DNA from: JBKEDC01 sp047972995
Lineage (GTDB): Bacteria > Bacteroidota > Bacteroidia > Bacteroidales > Prolixibacteraceae
Direction of reading: 5' to 3'
NCBI GenBank assembly: GCA_047972995.1
Contig: JBKEBD010000013.1
Coordinates: forward strand, 62,001-126,000
DNA: 64,000 bases
Shown here in pieces: positions 17,735-25,064 of this stretch (positions are counted from its first letter, which is position 1; each line of letters opens with the position of its first letter). The notes under the pieces are model-generated. The model had not been told where the DNA came from. It was given only the letters and a program-made list of their open reading frames with translations, and did no database searches. The translations under genes and the position numbers were made by a program.

Positions 17735-19558
17735 ATGAATTTTAAAAGATTTGGAACCTATCTCCTTGCCTTGCTAGTCATGACAGCCTGCTCGAAAGAG
17801 GACACCACAGGAGATGATGGTGGAGACAGCGTGGGAGATGCAGAAACACAGGTAACTTTTGCTGCTGGTGCGAAACTGCAAGTGCAAGTGGGCACCGATG
17901 CCCCAACACCTTCACCTATTACGGGCACGATTACAAACACCGATGGATTGGCAAGCTACACGGCTTACTATACCCACAATGGCGGAACACGCACACAAGT
18001 GGGCACGCCAGTAGATTTAGCGGGCAAAACAACTTATGATTTCAGCATCGAGGCTCCTTATCCAAGCACGGCTGCCGATGGCGAAACTGGAGAAATCTTG
18101 CTTAAAGTAACTCCGGCTCATGGCACGATAAAAAATGCTACTTTACCCATTTCATTCACTGGTGAGGAAGTAACCGAACCCGGCGATTACACCGATGACA
18201 CGGAAGACTACGCCAAGCTGCCAGAAGATTTAACCATTACAGAAGCTAAAGCTTTCCCCACAGCCGAAGGCTATGGAAAAGCTGTAACCGGTGGTCGTGG
18301 CGGAACAGTTTACGTGGTAACAAGTCTTTCAGATGCTAACGTAGCAGGAACATTGCGCTATGCCGTTCAAAAATCGGGTGCGCGCATTGTAGTTTTCCAA
18401 GTGGGCGGTACCATTGAGTTAAACACAACCTTGAAAATTAGCAATGGCGATATCACCATCATGGGGCAAACAGCACCGGGCGATGGCATTTGTCTTGCAG
18501 GAGCATCTCTTCAAGTGGATGCTAGCAATGTGATTATCCGTTACATTCGTTCACGCCCCGGAAGAGGTGCTGGCGATGGTGTAGATGCTGCATGGGGACG
18601 AAAAAGAAAGAATGTCATTCTCGACCACTGTTCGTTCACATGGAGCACCGATGAGGCGGCAAGCTTCTATGCCAATGAAAACTTCACAATGCAATATTGC
18701 ATTGTAGGTCAAAGTTTGTATGATGGTGGACACTCGAAAGGAAATCATGGTTATGGCGGTATTTGGGGTGGTGCTCCTGCTACCTTCCACCACAACCTGA
18801 TTGTGAGCAACGACAGCCGTAACCCTCGTTTCGATGGAAACCGTGCCGGTACAGATATGAATGGTCGAGATCAAGTAGATTTCATCAATAACGTAATCTT
18901 CAACTGGGGAGGAAACAGTGCTTATGGTGGTGAAGGTTCAGACTACAACATTGTGAATAATTACTACAAACCGGGTCCTGCAACTAACGACGGTGTAAGT
19001 GCTCGTATCATGGAGATATACGACCCCACACGTGCTGCTAGCGATGGCGCAACAACAGCGGAAGAAGGTAGGTACTATGTTTCGGGTAATTATGTGCACG
19101 GAAGCGAGTCGGTAACTGCCGACAATAGCACTGGCATGACTACCAACAAATCGTATGATATTTCAAAACTATTGGAGTCATCGCCTATTGCAGATTATAG
19201 CTTCACCCCAGAAACAGCCGAAACAGCCTACGAAAGCGTTTTAGCAGGCGTGGGAGCTAGCAAGGTGTATGATTCGGTAGATGCAGAACTGGTGAACTTC
19301 CTAGAAACAGGGAAAACAACCTTGGGCGACTCTTGGGGAGCTAATTCGGGAATCATCGACTATACTACCATTGAATTGAATGGATACCCAGAGCTCGCTT
19401 CGGGCGTGGTAACCGATGCCGACGGTGATGGTATGGCTGATGCATGGGAAGTGCTCAACGGACTAGACCCTGCCGATAAAAGCGATGCCAATACGAAGAC
19501 CTTGAATGAATATTACACCAACATTGAAATGTTTGCCAACAGCTTGGTAGATTTTTAA
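17735..19558 (+). CDS. Lipid-anchored pectate lyase, PL1 family, with N-terminal extension
   Basis: A 607-residue lipoprotein: lipobox TACSKED (Cys19) with acidic residues after it, then an extension with a beta-sandwich-like segment (about 40-145) and an acidic linker. The PL1 beta-helix spans about 172-540, with AFPTAEGYG, GGRGGTVYVVT, GQTAPGDG and the DSRNPRFD segment (360-367) at the catalytic-Arg position. A calcium-type DADGDGMADAWE loop and a terminal helix close the protein. It is clearly related to the lyase at 7308, but is probably surface-exposed, so it would make the first cuts in the polymer. It has its own promoter and lies downstream of a terminator. Confidence 0.87.
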   Translation: MNFKRFGTYLLALLVMTACSKEDTTGDDGGDSVGDAETQVTFAAGAKLQVQVGTDAPTPSPITGTITNTDGLASYTAYYTHNGGTRTQVGTPVDLAGKTTYDFSIEAPYPSTAADGETGEILLKVTPAHGTIKNATLPISFTGEEVTEPGDYTDDTEDYAKLPEDLTITEAKAFPTAEGYGKAVTGGRGGTVYVVTSLSDANVAGTLRYAVQKSGARIVVFQVGGTIELNTTLKISNGDITIMGQTAPGDGICLAGASLQVDASNVIIRYIRSRPGRGAGDGVDAAWGRKRKNVILDHCSFTWSTDEAASFYANENFTMQYCIVGQSLYDGGHSKGNHGYGGIWGGAPATFHHNLIVSNDSRNPRFDGNRAGTDMNGRDQVDFINNVIFNWGGNSAYGGEGSDYNIVNNYYKPGPATNDGVSARIMEIYDPTRAASDGATTAEEGRYYVSGNYVHGSESVTADNSTGMTTNKSYDISKLLESSPIADYSFTPETAETAYESVLAGVGASKVYDSVDAELVNFLETGKTTLGDSWGANSGIIDYTTIELNGYPELASGVVTDADGDGMADAWEVLNGLDPADKSDANTKTLNEYYTNIEMFANSLVDF

Positions 19559-19584
19559 TCCATTTCGAATGTAGAGACAAGGCG

Positions 19585-19625
19585 TTTATTCATTCGAACC
19601 TTTGATGCGAATGGTGCGAGTTTAG
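19585..19625 (+). pseudogene. 3' remnant of a lost fic gene copy
   Basis: Read in frame from 19587, this fragment encodes YSFEPLMRMVRV and a TAG stop, against YSFEPLMQIVRV and TAG at the true end of the fic gene at 20910; 10 of 12 residues agree. The homology continues past the stop codon for more than 110 bp. It joins a half-palindrome (GTAGAGACAAGG at 19571-19582) on its left. A former tandem fic copy that was deleted explains it best. Confidence 0.8.
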
Positions 19626-19742
19626 TATTTTGCTTCTCAAATTTCGCCCAAAACGATAAACAAGATAGTTTGACCTCTTTGTTTGATAAACAAAACGGCT
19701 TGCTTCTCACATTTTGTCCAAAACGATAAACAAAACCATTTG
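19585..19742 (+). repeat. Left copy of the direct repeat flanking fic
   Basis: This segment of about 158 bp matches 20870-21026 at over 90% by eye. It starts in the fic 3' end and contains three GATAAACAA motifs (within 19650-19663, 19685-19693 and 19720-19734). The right end, CATTTG, leads here into the second arm of a palindrome; in the other copy it leads into a terminator. Confidence 0.85.
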
Positions 19743-19753
19743 TTTATCGTTTT
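19720..19753. promoter_or_regulatory. Perfect palindromic operator candidate before fic
   Basis: AAAACGATAAACAAA (19720-19734) and TTTGTTTATCGTTTT (19739-19753) form a perfect 15-bp inverted repeat with a 4-bp spacer. It ends 5 bp before the -7 element, so a bound dimer would block RNA polymerase. The winged-helix-like C-terminus of the Fic protein is a possible, unproven binder. Confidence 0.65.
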
Positions 19754-19758
19754 GTTGT

Positions 19759-19766
19759 TATATTTG
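19759..19766 (+). promoter_or_regulatory. Candidate -7 promoter element of fic
   Basis: TATATTTG is a perfect match to TAnnTTTG, 22 bp before the fic start codon. A TTTG at 19739-19742 lies 16 bp upstream, shorter than the usual 19 bp. Confidence 0.55.
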
Positions 19767-19788
19767 CAGAAACTTTAAAGGCTAAGAG

Positions 19789-20910
19789 ATGAAAAACTTC
19801 GACTTGGAGAATGCCGTAAGCTACCATTACGACCAATTTCCGCCTCAGCATATTAACTATGGGAATCTAATTGCAGAAATAATCAAGGCAACAGAGTCTT
19901 TGGCTCGATTCGACCAAATGCTAAAGAATTTGCACAATAGCGAAATTCTGCTAGCTCCATTGAGAAATCAAGAGGCCGTTATTTCATCACGCATTGAGGG
20001 TACAATAAGTACGATGGATGAAATTATGCGGTATCAAGCTGATGAAGAAGATAAAGATGTAACATTAAGAACAAGAACTGATGTTATCGAAACTATTTTA
20101 TACGAAAGAACGCTAAAGAATGCGCAACAAGCTTTGTTAGATGGCTACCAAATGTCAGGTAGTTTTATTCGACAAATGCACCAGCAACTACTCTCTTTTG
20201 GTCGAGGAGCAGATAAGTCGCCAGGGTTGTTTAAAAAAGAACAAAACTACCTAGCTGATAAGCTAAATAGAAAAATACAGTTCATTCCGATTAGCCCAGA
20301 AAAGTTAGATGAAGGAATAGATAAGCTTTTTGAATATATCCAAAATAGTACGGATCCAGCTTTAATAAAGACAGCATTTATGCATTTGGAGTTTGAATCG
20401 CTGCATCCATTTCAAGATGGGAATGGGAGAATTGGACGTATGTTGATAACATTATTGCTGTGGAAAGAAGGGATTTTATCTCAACCCCATTTTTATGTAA
20501 GTGGTTATCTGGAAGAACATAAAGATCAGTATATTTCAACTATGCGGATTGTTTCAAGCGATGGCGATTGGGAGGCTTGGTTGAGTTTTTTTCTCATAGC
20601 AGTGGAGCAGCAAGCCGTTCGCAATTTGCAGGTGGCAGAACAGATAAAAGAGTTGTATGAGGAAATGAAACTACAGTTTGCTGAGATTCTGTCATCAAAA
20701 TGGAGTATTAATACATTAGATTTTGTATTTACTTATCCTGTTTTTCGGAATAATAAGTTTGCTTCAAAAGCGGGTATTCCAGCTCCAACGGCAGCAAATT
20801 TAACGAAAAAGTTGTTGGAGAACGGTTATTTACTAGAAAAAGAGCCAGCTTCGGGCAGGCGTTCCGCACTTTATTCATTCGAGCCGTTGATGCAAATTGT
20901 GCGAGTTTAG
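19789..20910 (+). CDS. Fic-domain AMP-transferase with C-terminal winged helix
   Basis: A 373-residue protein of the stand-alone Fic family. The catalytic motif HPFQDGNGRIGR is at 206-217. The inhibitory motif SSRIEG (66-71, Glu70) is N-terminal, as in class II Fic proteins, where its Glu blocks ATP until relieved. The C-terminal part (about 300-365) looks like a winged helix (IPAPTAANLTKKLLENGYLLEKE). The enzyme is expected to AMPylate target proteins, which are unknown here; some relatives also modify themselves. The gene stands alone between terminators, is bracketed by a direct repeat with a fic remnant, and has a palindrome over its promoter. No partner antitoxin gene is present, consistent with the built-in inhibitory helix. 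Confidence 0.9.
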   Translation: MKNFDLENAVSYHYDQFPPQHINYGNLIAEIIKATESLARFDQMLKNLHNSEILLAPLRNQEAVISSRIEGTISTMDEIMRYQADEEDKDVTLRTRTDVIETILYERTLKNAQQALLDGYQMSGSFIRQMHQQLLSFGRGADKSPGLFKKEQNYLADKLNRKIQFIPISPEKLDEGIDKLFEYIQNSTDPALIKTAFMHLEFESLHPFQDGNGRIGRMLITLLLWKEGILSQPHFYVSGYLEEHKDQYISTMRIVSSDGDWEAWLSFFLIAVEQQAVRNLQVAEQIKELYEEMKLQFAEILSSKWSINTLDFVFTYPVFRNNKFASKAGIPAPTAANLTKKLLENGYLLEKEPASGRRSALYSFEPLMQIVRV

Positions 20911-21026
20911 TATTCTGCTTCTCAAATTTCGCCCAAAACGATAAACAAGATAGTTTGACTTCTGTGTTTGATAAACAAAACGGTTTGCTTCTCACATTTC
21001 GCACAAAACGATAAACAAAGCATTTG
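20870..21026 (+). repeat. Right copy of the direct repeat flanking fic
   Basis: It covers the last 41 bp of fic and the region downstream, again with three GATAAACAA motifs. See the left copy at 19585-19742; the two differ at scattered positions. Confidence 0.85.
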
Positions 21027-21060
21027 TAGAGACGAGGTATCCCTCGTCTCTACTTTTTTT
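21026..21060 (+). terminator. Rho-independent terminator after fic
   Basis: GTAGAGACGAGG (21026-21037) pairs perfectly with CCTCGTCTCTAC (21042-21053) around TATC, followed by seven T. The stem belongs to the same GTAGAGACNAGG palindrome type whose left half appears at 19571-19582. Confidence 0.85.
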
Positions 21061-21184
21061 AAAAAAAATGCAGGCTGAAAGCAGAAATCTGCCTAATATT
21101 TATTTCCTTTGTACGCTTTTAAAAGCTGATATTTCGACGGATAATTTATCCCAAGATTAAATCACCACATAAAAGTATAACCAG

Positions 21185-21724
21185 ATGGAAAAGATAAAAA
21201 TCCACGACAAAGAGTTTGAACTCTTTATACCTTACGAAAAAATTCGCGCAAACATTGAGCGCATCGCAGAGCAAATGAACAATGATTTAGAGGACAAGCA
21301 GCCACTCTTTATTTGCATTTTGAATGGTTCATTTCTTTTTGCTACCGAAATTTTCAAGCGCATCAATTCGCTAGAAGCAGAAATCACCTTTGTGAAGTTT
21401 GCATCTTATGAAGGCACTTCCACCACGGGTAATGTGAAACAACTTATTGGGTTGAATGAAAACATTGACGGGCGCACTGTTGTAGTGTTGGAAGATATTG
21501 TAGATACAGGTATCACCATTCAAAATGTAATTGAACAATTGCAAGCATTGAACCCTGCAGAAATTAGAGTGGCTACACTTTTATTGAAACCCGATGCACT
21601 TCAACGCGATGTGGAGGTAGGTTATGTAGGGCTTGAAATTCCTACTAAATTCATCGTGGGCTTTGGCTTAGACTATGATGGTCGCGGACGAAACTTGATT
21701 GATATTTACAAAATTGTAGAATAG
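21185..21724 (+). CDS. hpt: Hypoxanthine phosphoribosyltransferase
   Basis: A 179-residue purine-salvage enzyme that makes IMP (and usually GMP) from the base and PRPP. The PRPP-binding motif VVVLEDIVDTGITI (about 98-111) and the early loop LFICILNGSFLF are typical; the C-terminal FIVGFGLDYDGRGRN stretch is the conserved end of the family. It precedes adk by 72 bp, a pairing that makes sense for purine nucleotide supply. Confidence 0.95.
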   Translation: MEKIKIHDKEFELFIPYEKIRANIERIAEQMNNDLEDKQPLFICILNGSFLFATEIFKRINSLEAEITFVKFASYEGTSTTGNVKQLIGLNENIDGRTVVVLEDIVDTGITIQNVIEQLQALNPAEIRVATLLLKPDALQRDVEVGYVGLEIPTKFIVGFGLDYDGRGRNLIDIYKIVE

Positions 21725-21796
21725 GCATTTTAGTTGTTAGTTATTAATGGCGACGCTACTTAGGTACTTACTCAACAATTCAAAAAAAGCACATAT

Positions 21797-22369
21797 ATGT
21801 TGAACTTAATTCTTTTTGGCCCTCCGGGGGCTGGTAAGGGAACTCAAGCAGAGTTCCTTATTGAAAACTTTGGCTTAATTCACCTTTCAACAGGCGATTT
21901 GCTTCGTGGTGAAATTGCTGCGGGCACCGAACTTGGCTTGAAAGCTAAAAGCATCATGGATAAAGGCGAATTAGTGTCGGATGACATTGTAATTGGCATG
22001 ATTAAAAATAAATTTGCTGAAAACGCCGATGCCAAAGGTTTCATCTTCGATGGTTTCCCACGCACCGTGGCACAAGCCGAAGCTTTAGATGTGTTGTTGA
22101 ACGAAAACGGCACTCCAGTTTCAGGCATGTTGAGCTTGGAAGTAGAAAAAGAAGAGTTGGTAGCTCGTTTGCTTAACCGTGGTAAAACTTCAGGACGCTC
22201 TGACGACCAAGACCAAAGCATCATCGAGAACCGTATTAACGAGTATAACAACAAAACTCTTCCATTGAAAAACTACTACGCAGCACAAAATAAGCACGTA
22301 GGTATTCGAGGAATGGGCACAATTGAAGAAATTGCAGGTCGTTTGACTGATGCAATTAAATCATTGTAG
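21797..22369 (+). CDS. adk: Adenylate kinase (short LID form)
   Basis: A 190-residue enzyme interconverting ATP, ADP and AMP. The P-loop GPPGAGKGTQ is at residues 8-17; the AMP-binding DGFPRT and the LID-region arginines (RLLNRG, SGRSDD) are present. It has the short LID without zinc cysteines. It lies between hpt and a YhcH-family gene (19 bp gap). Confidence 0.96.
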   Translation: MLNLILFGPPGAGKGTQAEFLIENFGLIHLSTGDLLRGEIAAGTELGLKAKSIMDKGELVSDDIVIGMIKNKFAENADAKGFIFDGFPRTVAQAEALDVLLNENGTPVSGMLSLEVEKEELVARLLNRGKTSGRSDDQDQSIIENRINEYNNKTLPLKNYYAAQNKHVGIRGMGTIEEIAGRLTDAIKSL

Positions 22370-22388
22370 TACTTTAATAAATTCAGTT

Positions 22389-22907
22389 ATGACAGCAAAA
22401 GAATGGTTTGATAAAGGCGAGTGGGCAGAAGGACTAAACTTGCAATTGCACCCATCGGTTGATGTGGAAGAATTTTACAAACAATATCAGGCAAAACCTG
22501 AATTGTGGAAGAAAACCTTTCAGTTCATGCAAACCGATTTGGCAGCTTTAGAGGTAGGTAAATATCCTTTGGTGGAAGGCGAACTAATAGCTAACATCCA
22601 AGAGTATAACTCAAAAGAACCTGAAAACGCACGTTGGGAAGCACACCGCAAATTTATCGACTTGCAATTTGTCATTTCAGGAAATGAACAAATGGGTGTA
22701 ATGCCATTGGCAGAAGCTCAGAATGCAGGCGAATACAACGCAGAAAAAGATGTCATCTTCTATGGTGAAAACGATGGCGCAATTTACCCTGCCGATAATC
22801 AAGTGTATTTCTTGTTTTTCACGAGCGACTTGCACCGCCCTTGTATTAAAGATGGCGAGTCATCACCAGTGAAAAAACTTGTAATGAAGATTGCAACAGT
22901 GCTATAA
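22389..22907 (+). CDS. YhcH/YjgK/YiaL family protein
   Basis: A 172-residue cytosolic protein of the DUF386 cupin family. The start at 22389 (MTAKEWFDKGEW) was chosen because an earlier in-frame ATG at 22350 lies inside adk and adds unrelated residues. Visible family features are WEAHRKFIDLQFVISGNEQMGV and YPADNQVYFLFFTSDLHRPCI, where His and Glu residues may bind metal. Relatives are linked to sialic acid or other sugar catabolism, but no such genes are nearby, so the substrate is unknown. A terminator follows at 22932. Confidence 0.85.
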   Translation: MTAKEWFDKGEWAEGLNLQLHPSVDVEEFYKQYQAKPELWKKTFQFMQTDLAALEVGKYPLVEGELIANIQEYNSKEPENARWEAHRKFIDLQFVISGNEQMGVMPLAEAQNAGEYNAEKDVIFYGENDGAIYPADNQVYFLFFTSDLHRPCIKDGESSPVKKLVMKIATVL

Positions 22908-22931
22908 ATCTATAGTAGGAAGCATAAACAC

Positions 22932-22965
22932 AAAAGCTCAGCTATCATGGTAGTTGAGCTTTTTC
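22932..22965 (+). terminator. Terminator after the YhcH-family gene
   Basis: AAGCTCAGCTA (22934-22944) pairs with TAGTTGAGCTT (22951-22961, one G:T) around TCATGG, followed by TTTT and a T-rich stretch. It ends the hpt-adk-yhcH unit. Confidence 0.75.
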
Positions 22966-23154
22966 TTTATCCTAAAAGAAGAACGAAAATTTGGCAGTCA
23001 GCTCCACATCTGGGGCAGGCGATTTTTTTTAAGACTGCGAATAACAACCCGCTACGCTCTATTTCTTTGCCAAAAACCATTTTTCAACCAAACGGTGAGG
23101 AGAAAAAAACATCAAATACATCTTATATCGATAGAAATCTATATTTTTACACCA

Positions 23155-24228
23155 ATGATAAAGTATCTGCTATATCCTTTTTCTGTAGTCTATGCCCTAA
23201 TCACCGAGATTAGAAATTGGCTCTACCATGTGGGTTTCTTTAAGTCCACTAGGTTCGATGTGCCTGTTATTGGCGTGGGAAACATTACGGTGGGAGGAAC
23301 GGGCAAAACACCACACACCGAATATTTGGTTCGCTTGCTTCAAAAGAACTATAATGTGGCGGTGTTGAGCCGAGGATATGGGCGAAAAACAACCGGTTTT
23401 CATTGGGTGAAGAAGTCGTGCACTTCCGAGCAAGTGGGAGACGAGCCATTGCAAATGAAACGCAAATTTGGCAAGGTGCTTTTTGCCGTGTGTGAAAGTC
23501 GCGTGGCTGGCGTAAAGCAAATTCTAGCCAAACACCCCGATGTAGATTTAATCCTTTTAGATGATTCATTTCAACATCGAGCTATCGATCCGAGTTTGAA
23601 AATCTTACTTATCGACTACAACCGATTAATCATGAACGACATAGTTTTCCCTTCTGGGCGAATGCGCGAATTAGCTTATCAGCATAAACGAGCCGATATT
23701 GTTATTTTCACCAAATGTCCTTTCAGCTTAAGTGGTCCCGATCGGGCAAAATTGCGTATCCAATTGCATAAACGCCCCCATCAGCAGATTTTCTTTTCGT
23801 GCATGGACTACGGAATGCCCCGAAAGCTCGATGGAAAGCATACCCAAACCATTGCACTTTTCTCTCAGGCTATCATGCTTACCGGAATTGCTCGCCCCGA
23901 ACCATTCCAAAAGTATTTAGAAGAACACTTATTTGTGGTTGATGTGTTGAAATTTCCCGACCATCACAACTACACCGAGGAAGATGTCAAACTCATCGAG
24001 AAAGTGGCGAATAAGCATCCTAAAACGGCAATTATCACGACAGAGAAAGATGCAGCTCGGTTGAAATCGATTAACTTCGATCCTGCCATAAAAGAGCGTA
24101 TTTTTTACGTACCCATTGTTGTTAAATTCTTGGCTCAAGAGCCTGGATATCACGATATCAATACTAATATTTTAAATCATGTTGAAACATATTCAAGAAA
24201 CAGCACAGTTCATTCAGTCGAAAATTAA
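23155..24228 (+). CDS. lpxK: Tetraacyldisaccharide 4'-kinase
   Basis: A 357-residue inner-membrane-associated lipid A kinase that adds the 4'-phosphate to the tetraacyl disaccharide. I chose the ATG at 23155 (MIKYLLYPFSVVYALI), which gives the usual hydrophobic N-terminal anchor; the open frame extends upstream but without family sequence. The P-loop region VGNITVGGTGKTPHTEYL and LILLDDSFQHRAI are hallmark motifs. Its last 50 bp overlap punA in another frame. Confidence 0.93.
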   Translation: MIKYLLYPFSVVYALITEIRNWLYHVGFFKSTRFDVPVIGVGNITVGGTGKTPHTEYLVRLLQKNYNVAVLSRGYGRKTTGFHWVKKSCTSEQVGDEPLQMKRKFGKVLFAVCESRVAGVKQILAKHPDVDLILLDDSFQHRAIDPSLKILLIDYNRLIMNDIVFPSGRMRELAYQHKRADIVIFTKCPFSLSGPDRAKLRIQLHKRPHQQIFFSCMDYGMPRKLDGKHTQTIALFSQAIMLTGIARPEPFQKYLEEHLFVVDVLKFPDHHNYTEEDVKLIEKVANKHPKTAIITTEKDAARLKSINFDPAIKERIFYVPIVVKFLAQEPGYHDINTNILNHVETYSRNSTVHSVEN

Positions 24229-24991
24229 GAACCAACCAGAAGTAGCTATTATTTTAGGTTCTGGATTAGGTGGACTAGCCAAAGAAATTGAGGTAGAAAC
24301 TTGCCTTCCTTATACCGAAATTCCAAACTTCCCAGTGTCAACAGTGGAAGGGCATAGCGGTCAGTTTATTTTCGGGCTATTAGGTGGAAAACACGTAATG
24401 GCAATGCAAGGGCGATTCCATTATTATGAAGGATACGACATGAAAGAGGTAACACTTCCTGTGCGTGTAATGAAAGCCATGGGCATTGAAAGCCTGTTTG
24501 TGTCGAATGCTTCGGGAGGCTTGAACCCCGACTATAAAGTGGGCGATTTGATGTTGATTACCGATCATATCAACTTTTTTCCAGAGCATCCGCTTCACGG
24601 TAAAAATGACGACCGCTTAGGACCACGATTCCCCGATATGAGCGAGTGTTATATTAAAAGCTATGTGAGCAAAGCATTAGATATTGCCAAAGAAAAAGGT
24701 ATCGATGTAAAAAGTGGCGTGTATGTAGGCGTTCAAGGTCCAACTTTCGAAACACCTGCCGAATATAAAATGTTCCGCATATTGGGAGCCGATGTAGTGG
24801 GTATGTCAACCGTGCCGGAAGTGATTGTAGCTCGCCATTCGGGCATGAAAGTGTTTGGTATTTCTATCATTACCGACAGTGGTGTGCCGGGCGAAATAGT
24901 GGAAGTGTCGCACGAAGAAGTGCAAGTGGTAGCGGCAGCAGCCGAACCTAAAATGACTTACATCATGAAAACATTGATTGAGAAGCTTTAA
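24179..24991 (+). CDS. punA: Purine-nucleoside phosphorylase
   Basis: A 270-residue trimeric PNP of the guanosine/inosine type. Motifs: ILGSGLGGLAKE (phosphate-binding, about 22-33), VEGHSGQF, MQGRFHYYEGY, and GPTFETPAEYKM near 190. It releases the base for salvage by hpt upstream. The start ATG lies 50 bp inside lpxK, so translation of the two is probably coupled. A strong terminator follows the stop. Confidence 0.95.
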   Translation: MLKHIQETAQFIQSKIKNQPEVAIILGSGLGGLAKEIEVETCLPYTEIPNFPVSTVEGHSGQFIFGLLGGKHVMAMQGRFHYYEGYDMKEVTLPVRVMKAMGIESLFVSNASGGLNPDYKVGDLMLITDHINFFPEHPLHGKNDDRLGPRFPDMSECYIKSYVSKALDIAKEKGIDVKSGVYVGVQGPTFETPAEYKMFRILGADVVGMSTVPEVIVARHSGMKVFGISIITDSGVPGEIVEVSHEEVQVVAAAAEPKMTYIMKTLIEKL

Positions 24992-25010
24992 GCTCAAAAT
25001 CAACAACCAA

Positions 25011-25053
25011 AGAGAAAGGATTTTGCACACCATGCAAAATCCTTTCTCTTTTT
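25011..25053. terminator. Bidirectional terminator between punA and yifB
   Basis: AGAGAAAGGATTTTGC (25011-25026) pairs perfectly with GCAAAATCCTTTCTCT (25034-25049), loop of 7, with T on the plus side and an A-rich flank on the other. It serves the convergent genes punA and yifB. Confidence 0.9.
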
Positions 25054-25064
25054 CTGCTAGGGGG

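Noticed and set aside
19585..21026. Composite transposon or insertion sequence flanked by direct repeats around fic
   Set aside because: No transposase, and the repeat contains the fic 3' coding end itself, so tandem duplication and deletion explain it better.
22954..23154. Extended N-terminus of LpxK
   Set aside because: The upstream part is basic and lacks family sequence; it begins in the region right after a terminator. The ATG at 23155 gives the standard hydrophobic anchor.
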